Positions 16,699-25,228 of a DNA stretch of 64,000 nucleotides are shown piece after piece. The first letter of the stretch is position 1; each line of letters starts with the position of its first letter. Made by a program: the position numbers and the translations under genes. The DNA lies in NCBI GenBank assembly GCA_001464545.1, contig LNFC01000019.1:1-64000 (forward strand), in the 5' to 3' direction. The notes under the pieces were generated by a model that saw nothing but the letters and a program-made list of their open reading frames with translations, was not told the origin of the DNA and did no database searches. This DNA is from Acidobacteria bacterium Ga0077551. Its GTDB lineage: Bacteria; Pseudomonadota; Alphaproteobacteria; Caulobacterales; Hyphomonadaceae.

Positions 16699-17384
16699 AG
16701 GCGCGCTTTCTCGACCCGTCGGAGGTCGCGCGCGCCTACCGCGATCCGCTCTCCTGGGTCAGCCTGGCCGTAGACCTGATGCCCGTCATCGCCGTGTTCG
16801 CCTTCGGCTGGGGTGCCACACCGCTCGTCGCGCTCTACTGGCTCGAAAACCTCGTCATCGGCGCGTTCACGATCTTCCGGATGATCGGCACTGCGCTCGC
16901 CTCCTTCGGCAGTCTCGCGATGGCCTTGTTCATGGTGCCATTCTTCTTCTTCCACTACGGCATGTTCTGCTTCGTACACGGAATGTTCATCCGCGCATTC
17001 GCCGCTGGAGAGGACGGCGGCGCGTTTGAGCCTGTCTCGCTGATTCAGTGGGCGGTCGGCACCGCGCCGGAAATGCTCTGGTTCGTGGCATCCATCATTG
17101 TCATCAGCGCGCTCTACTACGTGTTCGATTTCCTGCTGCGGGGCGAGTACAAGACGAGCAGTCCGCCGGCCGAGATGTTCTCCCCCTACGGACGGATCGT
17201 GACGCTGCACATCGCCATCCTGCTCGGCGCCGGCGTTGCCTTCTCGCTCAACGAACCCCTCGCCGGCGTGCTCCTGCTCATATTCATCCGCGTCGTGTTC
17301 GGCATGTTCCTCACCGTGCAGCGGCGCCGCAAGCGCGACGCCAGGGTCGGGGCGGCCGCCAGCGTCGTGGATGATGATGCGTAG
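16695..17384 (+). CDS. DUF6498-like integral membrane protein
   Basis: 229 residues with about six membrane spans. Typical features are YWLENLVIGAFTIFRM (about 45-60) and the aromatic FFFFHYGMFCFVHG (about 80-93). The ATG at 16695 sits in an ATGA overlap with the previous stop, giving translational coupling. The short basic and acidic C-terminus (RRRKRDARVG...DDDA) is cytoplasmic. The function of the family is unknown. Confidence 0.75.
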   Translation: MKARFLDPSEVARAYRDPLSWVSLAVDLMPVIAVFAFGWGATPLVALYWLENLVIGAFTIFRMIGTALASFGSLAMALFMVPFFFFHYGMFCFVHGMFIRAFAAGEDGGAFEPVSLIQWAVGTAPEMLWFVASIIVISALYYVFDFLLRGEYKTSSPPAEMFSPYGRIVTLHIAILLGAGVAFSLNEPLAGVLLLIFIRVVFGMFLTVQRRRKRDARVGAAASVVDDDA

Positions 17385-17396
17385 GATGTCCCGCCG

Positions 17397-18029
17397 ATGA
17401 ACCCGATCCTGATCCTCGACTATGCGGGCATTGCGGTGTTCGCCGCGACCGGGGCGCTGGCAGCGTCGCGCAAGCAGCTGGACATCATCGGCTTCCTGTT
17501 TTTCGCGGGGATGACGGCCGTCGGCGGCGGCACGGTGCGCGACCTGATCCTCGGCGTGCCGGTATTCTGGGTGGCGAACCCGGCCTACCTGGTCGTCTGC
17601 GGCGTGACTGCCGCGCTGGTCTATCTGACGGCCCACCTGTTCGAGTCGCGCTACAAGCTGCTGCTCTGGCTCGATGCGGTGGGGCTGGCGGCCTATTGCG
17701 TGTTCGGCGCCTGGAAGGGGCTCGACGTGACCGGATCGCCGGTCGTGGCCATCGTGATGGGTGTGCTGACGGCGAGCTTCGGCGGCATCCTGCGCGACCA
17801 GCTGGCGGGGGAGCCCTCGGTGCTGCTGCGGCCGGAAATCTACATCACGGCGGCGCTGGCCGGGGCGGCGATCTATACCGGGCTGGACCTCGCCGGATTG
17901 CCGCTGATGTGGGCGGCGGTGCCGGCGGCGATTGTAGCCTTCGCGATCCGGGGCGGGGCGATGAGATTCGGCTGGTCCTTCCCGCCCTACAAAGGCCGGC
18001 CGGGCCGCAAGCCCGAGGACATTCCCTGA
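17397..18029 (+). CDS. TRIC-type cation channel family protein (YicG/UPF0126)
   Basis: 210 residues with seven predicted spans and two inverted three-helix repeats, each with a glycine hinge: GGGTVRDLI (about 41-49) and FGGILRDQ (about 125-132). These are the marks of prokaryotic TRIC channels, which form trimers that conduct monovalent cations. It starts 12 bp after the DUF6498 gene and is the last of the five-gene run begun by the FMO. Confidence 0.9.
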   Translation: MNPILILDYAGIAVFAATGALAASRKQLDIIGFLFFAGMTAVGGGTVRDLILGVPVFWVANPAYLVVCGVTAALVYLTAHLFESRYKLLLWLDAVGLAAYCVFGAWKGLDVTGSPVVAIVMGVLTASFGGILRDQLAGEPSVLLRPEIYITAALAGAAIYTGLDLAGLPLMWAAVPAAIVAFAIRGGAMRFGWSFPPYKGRPGRKPEDIP

Positions 18030-18099
18030 CACAACAAAGTTGACGCCTCATGACGCCTCGTGCAGGGTAAAAACCGGCGAGAGTTCAGGGCAATACATC

Positions 18100-18723
18100 A
18101 TGGCAGATATCGCGGCGGATGCGCCAACGAGCGGCAAACGGGCGAATACCAAGGCGGCGAACCGGCGGGCGATCCTCACCGCGGCGCGGCGGGTGTTCGC
18201 GCTGATCGGCTACGAAGCGACCACGGTGCGCGACATCATCCGCGAGACCGAACTCGCCTCCGGCACCTTCTACAACTACTTCAAGTCGAAAGAAGAAGTG
18301 TTCCAGGCGATTGCCGAGGATTCGACCCACCGGTTCCGGGCGCACCTGTCGGAGGTCCGGGCCCGCACCAACTCGCTGGAAGACTATATCGAGCATGCCT
18401 TCCGCGCCTATTTCAGCTTCATCGCCCGCGAGAACGAGGAGGCCATCAAGGCCGGCGCGCCGCACCTCGCGCTGATGGGCGTGCGCGTCGATACGCCGGA
18501 AATGCTTGCCGTGGCCGAGGAGATCCGGGCGGACCTCGAACAGACCCTCACCGGCGACACCGCCGCCGGACTCGACCTCGAATATCTCACGGCGGCCGCC
18601 ATCGGCATCGCCCGCGAGATGGGCGATTGCATGCTGCAACGCCGGCCCGTGGATGTGGAAGGCGCCACGCGCTTCGCCTCCGGCCTGGTGCTGGCGGGCG
18701 GGCGGGCGATGATGGGGCGCTAG
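18100..18723 (+). CDS. TetR-family transcriptional regulator
   Basis: 207 residues from the ATG at 18100. The N-terminal helix-turn-helix is clear: RRAILTAARRVFALIGYEAT followed by TVRDIIRE and SGTFYNYFKSKEEVF (about 20-65). The C-terminal ligand domain has no recognised signature. It precedes the HSL hydrolase/quinone oxidoreductase pair by about 100 bp and may control it, or itself. Ligand unknown, perhaps an acyl or aromatic compound. Confidence 0.88.
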   Translation: MADIAADAPTSGKRANTKAANRRAILTAARRVFALIGYEATTVRDIIRETELASGTFYNYFKSKEEVFQAIAEDSTHRFRAHLSEVRARTNSLEDYIEHAFRAYFSFIARENEEAIKAGAPHLALMGVRVDTPEMLAVAEEIRADLEQTLTGDTAAGLDLEYLTAAAIGIAREMGDCMLQRRPVDVEGATRFASGLVLAGGRAMMGR

Positions 18724-18820
18724 TTTCGCGCGCGCCACTCTCTCCCCCGGCGACACCTCTTGGCGCGCCCGGCAAAGCGGACCATCATCTTCAGCATCTG
18801 GACACAAGGAACTTGCCGCC

Positions 18821-19870
18821 ATGAGCCTGCAGCGCATTCTCGCGAAGACTTTTGCCAGCCTGCCCGGCAACCTGATCGTCAAGCTGGCGGGCGGGGAGCC
18901 GGTCACCATCAACGGCCGCACGCTGGAGCCGCAGCTGCAGATGATCGCCTGGAACGGACGCACCGCGCCGCCGATGTCCTCGCTTCCGGCAGAGGCCGTG
19001 CAGGCGGGCGTCAAGGCGCAGCTCGCCTTGCTCGCCGATGTGACGGGCGAGGGGGCGGGATCGTCCAGAGAGACTATTCCGGGGCCGGACGGAAATGCCA
19101 TTCCGGCGCGGCTCTACCGGCCCGCCTCGCAGGACCCGCGCCATCCGCTGATCGTCTACTTCCACATGGGCGGCGGCGTCATCGGCGATCTCGATACCTG
19201 CCATGCCTGGTGCGCGATGCTGGCGCAAGGCGCGCAGGCGCCGGTGCTGTCGGTCGACTACCGGCTGGCGCCGCAGCACGTGTTCCCGGCGGGGCTGAAT
19301 GATTGCCTCGCGGCGTACAAGTGGGGCCTTGCCAATGCGCATCGGTTTGGCGCGCCGGCCGGAAAGGCTGCCGTGGGCGGCGACTCCATGGGCGGGAACT
19401 TCTCGGCCATCATCAGCCAGCAGATGAAACGCGAAGGCGGGCCTATGCCGGCGCTCCAATTGCTGATCTATCCCGCCATCGACATCTCGAAACACTATCC
19501 GTCCAAGACCGCCTTCGCGCAGACCTTCTCGCTGAGCCAGGACACGATGGACTGGTTCATGAAACAATACCTGCCCGAAGGCACGGACCACCGGGACCTG
19601 CGCGTCTCGCCCGGGCAGGAGGCGGACCTGTCGGGCTTGCCTCCGGCTGTGGTGATCACGGCAGGGCACGATCCCCTGTCGGATGAAGGCGATGAGTATG
19701 CCGCGCGCCTCAAAGCGGCCGGCGTGCCGGTGGTGCACAAGCGCTATGACAGTCTTGCTCATGCCTTCACGGCGTTCACGTTCATCTCACCCGGCGCGCG
19801 CGCAGCTTGCCGCGAGATTTCGGAAATGGTGCACGACATCTTCGCAAAGGCCGCCCGGGTCTCCGCATGA
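18821..19870 (+). CDS. alpha/beta hydrolase, hormone-sensitive-lipase-like
   Basis: 349 residues. The oxyanion motif is HMGGG (about 112; usual HGGG), the nucleophile is in GGDSMGGN (about 188), and the acid and base lie in AGHDPLSDEGD (about 285) and SLAHAF (about 313). The order and spacing fit the HSL/bacterial esterase family IV, which cuts short-chain esters. It overlaps the next gene by 4 bp. The N-terminal 60 residues form a cap. Cytoplasmic: no signal peptide. Confidence 0.87.
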   Translation: MSLQRILAKTFASLPGNLIVKLAGGEPVTINGRTLEPQLQMIAWNGRTAPPMSSLPAEAVQAGVKAQLALLADVTGEGAGSSRETIPGPDGNAIPARLYRPASQDPRHPLIVYFHMGGGVIGDLDTCHAWCAMLAQGAQAPVLSVDYRLAPQHVFPAGLNDCLAAYKWGLANAHRFGAPAGKAAVGGDSMGGNFSAIISQQMKREGGPMPALQLLIYPAIDISKHYPSKTAFAQTFSLSQDTMDWFMKQYLPEGTDHRDLRVSPGQEADLSGLPPAVVITAGHDPLSDEGDEYAARLKAAGVPVVHKRYDSLAHAFTAFTFISPGARAACREISEMVHDIFAKAARVSA

Positions 19871-20838
19871 AGGCCCTCGTATGCCGGGAACTGGCGCCGG
19901 ACTATGCCGGGGTCGGGCTGGAAGAGCAGCGCATGCCGGAGCCTGGCCCCGGAGAGGTCCGGGTGCGGATCAAGGCGACCAGCCTTAACTTCCCGGACCT
20001 GTTGATGACCGAAGGCAAGTACCAGCTGAAGCCGGAGCTGCCCTTCGTGCTGGGCATGGAGTTTGCGGGCGTCGTGGACGCGCTCGGCGCCGGCGTCAGC
20101 GGATTTGCGCCGGGTGACGCCGTGGCGGGCGGCAACCGGATCGGCGCCTTCTCGGAATTTGCCGTGGTGCCGGCGGCGGCGCTGCGCAGGAAGCCGGAGG
20201 CGATCAGTTTCGCGGCGGCCGCGTCCTATGGCGCGGCTTACCTCACCGCTTATGTCGCCCTGGTGCGGCGCGGAAACCTGCAGCCCGGCGAAACCCTGCT
20301 GGTGCACGGCGCCAGCGGCGGCGTTGGCCTTGCAGCGGTGGACGTGGGGCGCCTGCTTGGCGCCAAAGTGATTGCGACCTCGGCCTCCGAAGCCAAGCGC
20401 CGCATACTGACGGAATACGGCGCCGATCATGTGCTGCCGGATGCGGGCTTTCGCGATCGGGTGAAGGAGCTCACCGGCGGGCGCGGGGCCGACGTGATCT
20501 ATGATCCGGTCGGCGGCGACGTGTTCGACGAGAGTGTGCGCTGCATCGCGTTTGACGGGCGGCTGCTGATCATCGGCTTCACATCCGGGCGCATACCGTC
20601 CGTGAGCGTCAACATGCCACTCATCAAGGGCTTCTCGGTGGTCGGCGTGCGGGCCGGTGAGTATGGCCGACAGTTCCCGGACAGGGGCCGCGAGAATATG
20701 GCCGCGATCTGGAAATGGGCGGAAGAGGGCAAGGTTCGTCCGCGCATCCATGCCGAAGTGCCGATCGCCGAGTGGCGGCGCGCTTTCGAGATGATGCGCG
20801 GCCGCGAAGTGGTCGGCAAAGTCGCGATCGTGATGTGA
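19867..20838 (+). CDS. NADPH:quinone oxidoreductase-like MDR protein
   Basis: 323 residues from the ATG at 19867, which overlaps the hydrolase stop (ATGA). It is a zinc-free medium-chain reductase: the MPEPGPGEVRV start, NFPDLLM, the GMEFAGVV catalytic-domain strand, and the NADP Rossmann motif HGASGGVGLAAV (about 142-153). GGRGADVIYDPVGGD is typical of the QOR/acrylyl-CoA reductase branch. Probably reduces an enone or enoyl-CoA with NADPH. Its gene ends 1 bp before the convergent next gene. Confidence 0.87.
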   Translation: MKALVCRELAPDYAGVGLEEQRMPEPGPGEVRVRIKATSLNFPDLLMTEGKYQLKPELPFVLGMEFAGVVDALGAGVSGFAPGDAVAGGNRIGAFSEFAVVPAAALRRKPEAISFAAAASYGAAYLTAYVALVRRGNLQPGETLLVHGASGGVGLAAVDVGRLLGAKVIATSASEAKRRILTEYGADHVLPDAGFRDRVKELTGGRGADVIYDPVGGDVFDESVRCIAFDGRLLIIGFTSGRIPSVSVNMPLIKGFSVVGVRAGEYGRQFPDRGRENMAAIWKWAEEGKVRPRIHAEVPIAEWRRAFEMMRGREVVGKVAIVM

Positions 20839-21846
20839 TCAGAGCCGGTAGTTGATCGATTTCGAGGCGTCGCAGAATTCCTCGAGCTCGCCCAGCGCGA
20901 TGCGTTCCATCTGGGGCACCACGATGTCCAGCGTCGCGCCATGCTCGATGCGGCGCTCGACTTCGGCGATGTCCTCGCGGTAGCGCACGAAGCGTGCGGT
21001 CGACGGTTCCGTCAGGGTCGCGCTGTCGAGCACGGTCTTCGAGATCGACAGGACGAAAGCCGAGATCGCAAAGAAGTCGACCCAGGCGTTGAGCGTTGTG
21101 GGCATGCCCGGCACGATCTTCGCGAGCAGCGAGAGGAGCACCAGGCAGGCGCCGGAAAAGTAAAGGATGTCGGCGGCCGAGTGGAAGACCCGGCGGTTCT
21201 CGCGCAGGCGGTGGAGCTCTGCGGCGGCGTAGCGGTCCTGATAGAGAAGGCGCAGTTCGCGGAAGGCTATCATCGCCTCGCCGGTGATGTCCGGGTGCGC
21301 CGGGCCAGCGCCGGGCGCGGGCACAGAGACGCATTTTTCCGGCACGAAGGCCTCGAAGATCGAGATGCCCATGTTGAGCTCGCTTTCGAGCCTGGCGAGT
21401 TCTGTGGCCGTCAGCTGCCGCGTGCGCTGGGCGAGTTCGGCTTCGTCGCGGGCGGTGGCGGCAAGGCTGTAGGCCTGGAACTTGATCGAGCGCAGGCGCT
21501 CGCACGCAAATCGGTTGACCAGCCACTGGCTCTTCACCTTGGCGGCGAGCGTATAGATCTGCGCCGAGATGCCGATGGCGGCGCAGATCGCGGCGGCGAT
21601 GCTGACGGCCGGGTTGCCGGCGTCCTTGAACAGGAGCGCTTCGGCAATCGTGTAGATCGCGCTGCCGCCGATCAGCACCATCGAGACAAGGCCGAGGCGG
21701 TGGAACCAGCGCTTGCCGGAAACCGACAGTGCCTCATGCCGGTTGAAGGCCGCCTCGATGGCCTCGTTTTTCAGCAGCGGCGTGATGTTGGGAAAGCGCT
21801 CGAGCATCGCCGGGGTTGGGAAAATGTCCCGGTTCGGTTCCTGCAT
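20839..21846 (-). CDS. four-span membrane protein resembling SLATT-type proteins
   Basis: 335 residues with two pairs of membrane spans (about 51-73 with 82-106, and 232-252 with 263-282) separated by long cytoplasmic helical segments. The sequence after the first pair, QWLVNRFACERLRSIKFQAY, has the W-x4-R-x3-E-x-L-R pattern of SLATT/DUF4231 membrane domains; a second copy-like stretch occurs near YRLREN. SLATT proteins are pore-forming effectors of nucleotide-signal conflict systems, but no nucleotide cyclase-like or SLOG gene lies beside it. The family call rests on this pattern only. Confidence 0.55.
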   Translation of the reverse strand: MQEPNRDIFPTPAMLERFPNITPLLKNEAIEAAFNRHEALSVSGKRWFHRLGLVSMVLIGGSAIYTIAEALLFKDAGNPAVSIAAAICAAIGISAQIYTLAAKVKSQWLVNRFACERLRSIKFQAYSLAATARDEAELAQRTRQLTATELARLESELNMGISIFEAFVPEKCVSVPAPGAGPAHPDITGEAMIAFRELRLLYQDRYAAAELHRLRENRRVFHSAADILYFSGACLVLLSLLAKIVPGMPTTLNAWVDFFAISAFVLSISKTVLDSATLTEPSTARFVRYREDIAEVERRIEHGATLDIVVPQMERIALGELEEFCDASKSINYRL

Positions 21847-21904
21847 GCTCTACCCCCGCCAAGCCCGCTGCGCCCTCCTGTTCGGAGGCGCAGCGGTACC
21901 CTGC

Positions 21905-22807
21905 TTATACGGTTCGCTTGGCCTTGTCCTGTGCGTTTGTGGCCTCGATGGCGCTGCGGGCGGCGGCCCATTGTTCGTCGCCCCAGCTGGTCAGCATGGC
22001 GAAGTTGCCGCCGGAGGCGTTGTACATCGCGCCGTCGATCGCGATGGTCTGGCCGTTGATGTATTCGGCGCCGGGCGCCATCAGCAGGACGGCGAGGTTG
22101 ACCAGTTCGTGCATCTCGCCGACGCGGCCCATCGGGTTGGCGACGCCGCGTTCCATGCGCTCGGCGCCGTCCGCGTCGGGCGACAGGCGTTTCGACATGC
22201 CCTCGGTCGGGAAGGGGCCAGGCGCGATGGCGTTGAAGCGCAGGCCGTAGCGGCCCCACTCGACGGCAAGGCTTTGCGTCATCGTGTTGACGGCGGCTTT
22301 CGACATGGCGGACGGCACGACGAACGGGCCGCCATTCCAGACCCAGGTGGTGAGGATCGAGATGACGTTGCCGCGCGTCTTGCCGGAAATCCAGCGCTTG
22401 CCGATGTCCTGCGTCATGTAGAACGAGCCGCGGAAGACGATGTTGGAGATCGCGTCGAAGCCGCGGATCGAGAGATCCTCGGTGCGGCTGATGAAGTTGC
22501 CGGCGGCGTTGTTGACGAGCCCGGTCAGGGGGCCGTGCTTGGCCCAGATCGAGTCGTTCATGTCGCTGATCGCTTCGGCCACCCGGATATCGCAGGCATG
22601 CGGGACGACGAGGCCGCCATGCTTGCCCATCAGTTCCTTGGCGGTTTCCTCGCAGACCCCCCCGCGCCGGCCGCAGATGTGCACTTCGGCGCCGAGCTTC
22701 AGGAAGCCTTCAGCCATTTCCTTGCCAAGGCCGGTTCCGCCGCCCGTGACGAGGATACGCTCGCCCTTCATCAGGCCATCTTTGAACATAAGTTTCGAGG
22801 TATCCAT
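21905..22807 (-). CDS. SDR oxidoreductase, 2,4-dienoyl-CoA reductase type
   Basis: 300 residues from the ATG at 22807, which follows AGGGAGAG. NADP motif TGGGTGLGKEMA (about 22-33), NNAAGNFIS (about 98), and the active-site region FVVPSAMSKAAV (about 180-191). There the usual Y-x3-K tyrosine is missing and S-x4-K is found, exactly as in the DECR branch of the SDR family. The PGPFPTEG loop follows. The likely reaction is NADPH reduction of 2,4-dienoyl-CoA during breakdown of unsaturated fatty acids. Confidence 0.87.
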   Translation of the reverse strand: MDTSKLMFKDGLMKGERILVTGGGTGLGKEMAEGFLKLGAEVHICGRRGGVCEETAKELMGKHGGLVVPHACDIRVAEAISDMNDSIWAKHGPLTGLVNNAAGNFISRTEDLSIRGFDAISNIVFRGSFYMTQDIGKRWISGKTRGNVISILTTWVWNGGPFVVPSAMSKAAVNTMTQSLAVEWGRYGLRFNAIAPGPFPTEGMSKRLSPDADGAERMERGVANPMGRVGEMHELVNLAVLLMAPGAEYINGQTIAIDGAMYNASGGNFAMLTSWGDEQWAAARSAIEATNAQDKAKRTV

Positions 22808-22871
22808 TTGTCTCTCCCTGCGGGTCAGTCTATTTTGACGGACTATAATGCCACTTTCAGCGGAGACACCC

Positions 22872-23303
22872 ATGAAACGAATGCTAGTTGCGGCTGCCCT
22901 CGCGTCACTGTTTGCCGGCTCGGCAGCAGCTGATCCGTTCGACGTGTTCGGCACGTTCAAGCTGCCGGACGGGGACTCGCATGTGCAGATCGCCGACTGC
23001 GGCGACGGCTCGCCCTGCGGGAAGATCATCTGGATCAATGCAACGGATTTGCCCTCGGGGATAACGCCCGCGGACGTGAAGAATCCGAAGGGCGAAAAGA
23101 TTCTCGGCTACAAGCTGCTGCAGGGCTTTGCCAAGAAGGCCAAGGACTGGCGCGGCGGCAAGATCCACGATCCGATGGAACTGAAAACCTACGACTCGCG
23201 GCTGAAGCGGCTGACCGATGGGACGCTGGAAGTGAAAGGCTGCGTCGGTCCGGTCTGCCAGACGCAGATCTGGAAGCCGGTCAAGGCTGCGAAAGGCGGC
23301 TGA
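22872..23303 (+). CDS. exported DUF2147 protein
   Basis: 143 residues with a signal peptide (cut after GSAAA, about residue 20). The DUF2147 pattern is clear: CGDGSPCGKIIWIN, NPKGEKILGYKLLQGF, WRGGKIHDP and the closing LEVKGCVGPVCQTQIW. The family is a periplasmic lipocalin-like domain of unknown role. The ATG at 22872 follows CGGAGA. The 3' end overlaps the convergent gene by 23 bp. Confidence 0.88.
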   Translation: MKRMLVAAALASLFAGSAAADPFDVFGTFKLPDGDSHVQIADCGDGSPCGKIIWINATDLPSGITPADVKNPKGEKILGYKLLQGFAKKAKDWRGGKIHDPMELKTYDSRLKRLTDGTLEVKGCVGPVCQTQIWKPVKAAKGG

Positions 23304-23703
23304 GCCACCGGACGGCGATGCCGGCACCGCGAAAAAGGAGCCAGCCCGGGAGCAGAACCGCCATGCCGATCCAGAAGGAATCCGGGAGGCTGGTGCCGAG
23401 AGGCTCTTCGGCCACCCGGTTCAGCATGGCGACATAAGCGGCGGGCAGCGAGACGAACAAGCCAGTCTCGTCAAACTCGCCTGCCACCCGTACGAAGTGG
23501 TTCATCAACAGTCCCACAGGCAGGCTGAGCGCCAGCATGACGTAACCCGTCACGCGCGGAACCGTGTGGGTGCGATCCAGGCCGAGCTTGTGCCAGCCAT
23601 CGATCCAGAACTGGAAAATATGCGCCGGGCCAGGCGTTTCGCAAGGTCGATTGCTGGTTGGCACGCGCGCTCCCTCAACAAACCCGGATCGCAGAGACTC
23701 CAT
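23281..23703 (-). CDS. small two-span membrane protein, unknown
   Basis: 140 residues with two hydrophobic spans (about 48-66 YVMLALSLPVGLL and about 110-128 WIGMAVLLPGWLLFRG). The N-terminal 35 residues are of uncertain reality; GTG/ATG choices downstream are possible. No family recognised. Tail-to-tail overlap of 23 bp with the DUF2147 gene. Confidence 0.5.
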   Translation of the reverse strand: MESLRSGFVEGARVPTSNRPCETPGPAHIFQFWIDGWHKLGLDRTHTVPRVTGYVMLALSLPVGLLMNHFVRVAGEFDETGLFVSLPAAYVAMLNRVAEEPLGTSLPDSFWIGMAVLLPGWLLFRGAGIAVRWLSRLSQP

Positions 23704-23815
23704 CCTGACTGCAACTGCTCAATTTTGCGTTTCCGAAAACGTTCAGCTTTGACCGATGACTTGCCTCTCCGGCGGAACGGCGCATGTTGGCGTTAAGCCT
23801 AAACGGGAGGACACC

Positions 23816-24853
23816 ATGGCAGAGATCAATCGCCGCTGGCTGCTGGCCACGCGTCCGCAGGGCATGATCAAGGATAGCGACTTCGAGCTGGTCTCAGGCC
23901 CGGTGCCGGAACCGGGCGAGGGCGAATTCCTCGTACGCGTCACCGACCTGTCCTTTGACCCGACCCAGCGCGGCTGGCTCGCGGGCGACACCTACCTTCC
24001 GGCCGTGAAGATCGGCGCGCCCGTGCGCGCGGGCGCCGTCGGGCAGGTGATCAAGTCCAACCATCCGGGCTTCAAGCCGGGGCAGATGGTGCAAGGCACC
24101 TTCGGCTGGCAGGAATATGTGGTCACCAAGGGCATGACCGAGACCGGCCCAGTGACGATCGTGCGCGAAGGCATCTCGCCGGAACATGCGCTCGGCGTGT
24201 TCGGGGTCACCGGCATCACGGCTTGGTTCGGGCTGACAGATGTCGGCCAGCCGAAGGCGGGCGATACGGTGCTGGTCTCCGGCGCGGCGGGGGCGACGGG
24301 ATCGGTGGTCGTCCAGATCGCCAAGGCGCTCGGCTGCAAGGTCATCGGCATCGCGGGCGGCAAGGACAAGTGCGCCTGGGTGAAAGAGGTGGCGGGCGCG
24401 GATGCATGCATCGACTACAAGTCAGAGAACGTTGCGGCAGCGATCAAGGCGCATGCGCCGAAAGGCGTGAATGTCGTGTTCGAGAATGTCGGCGGCGAGA
24501 TCCTCGAGGCGGCGCTGATGAACCTGGCGCTCCGGGCACGGATTGTCCTGTGCGGCGGTATCTCGTCCTACAACGCCGAAGACCTCGCCGACATGAAAGG
24601 CATCCGGCCCTACATGCAGCTGACTGTGATGCGGGCGCGGATGGAGGGCTTCATCGTGCTGGACTATGCGCCGCGCTGGGGCGAAGGCGTGGCCGCGCTC
24701 GGCAAGCTGATCGCTGAGGGCAAGCTGAAGACGGTGGAGGATGTGCAGCACGGTTTCGAGAACTGCCCGGCGACGCTGCGGCGCCTGTTCGAAGGCAAGA
24801 ATGTCGGCAAGCAGCTGCTCAAGCTGACGGCGCCGCCGCTGCCGGTCGTCTAG
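23816..24853 (+). CDS. NADP-dependent MDR oxidoreductase (prostaglandin reductase/CurA type)
   Basis: 345 residues from the ATG at 23816 after GGGAGG. Family marks are INRRWLLATRPQG, SFDPTQRGWL (about 46) and the NADP loop VSGAAGATGSVV (about 154-165), followed by GIAGGKDKC and FENVGGEI. The YMQLTVMRARMEGFIVLDYA stretch (about 268-287) is typical of the leukotriene B4 12-hydroxydehydrogenase branch. Reduces alpha,beta-unsaturated carbonyls with NADPH. Confidence 0.9.
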   Translation: MAEINRRWLLATRPQGMIKDSDFELVSGPVPEPGEGEFLVRVTDLSFDPTQRGWLAGDTYLPAVKIGAPVRAGAVGQVIKSNHPGFKPGQMVQGTFGWQEYVVTKGMTETGPVTIVREGISPEHALGVFGVTGITAWFGLTDVGQPKAGDTVLVSGAAGATGSVVVQIAKALGCKVIGIAGGKDKCAWVKEVAGADACIDYKSENVAAAIKAHAPKGVNVVFENVGGEILEAALMNLALRARIVLCGGISSYNAEDLADMKGIRPYMQLTVMRARMEGFIVLDYAPRWGEGVAALGKLIAEGKLKTVEDVQHGFENCPATLRRLFEGKNVGKQLLKLTAPPLPVV

Positions 24854-24855
24854 GG

Positions 24856-25227
24856 CTATTTCCGGAAAGGCATCTGAACGAGCCGCCACAGCGCCCAGAG
24901 GGGCAGGACGACGACGGCGCCCGCGAGGGCCGGCTTCCAGAAGCTGTCGAACGCCCAGCCGATTGCAGTGAAGGCGCGGTGGATGATGGCAGTGAAGGCG
25001 CCGCCCAGATCGAACGTGGTGCCGGTTGGCGCAAAGTCGAAGGCGAGGACGAAAAAGCCCACCAGCGTGCTGATACCGAGCAGGCGAAGCGCCTGGCCGA
25101 CGCTCAGGCTGAAGGTCCGTGCAAGGAAGGAATTCGGGGGCGCCTCGGCAGTGGGCGTGGACGCAGGCACTGACGCAGGTCGCTCTACAGCGGCAGGCGG
25201 CGGAGGCGCTTCCGGCGGTGTATTCAT
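24856..25227 (-). CDS. small membrane protein, third gene of the MscS operon
   Basis: 123 residues: a proline/alanine-rich N-terminus (about 1-35), then two hydrophobic spans (about 45-64 and 100-117). The ATG at 25227 lies one base after the MscS stop (25229), so the genes are contiguous. No family recognised; it may be an accessory subunit of the channel or unrelated. Ends 2 bp after the stop of the convergent oxidoreductase. Confidence 0.6.
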   Translation of the reverse strand: MNTPPEAPPPPAAVERPASVPASTPTAEAPPNSFLARTFSLSVGQALRLLGISTLVGFFVLAFDFAPTGTTFDLGGAFTAIIHRAFTAIGWAFDSFWKPALAGAVVVLPLWALWRLVQMPFRK

Positions 25228-25228
25228 G

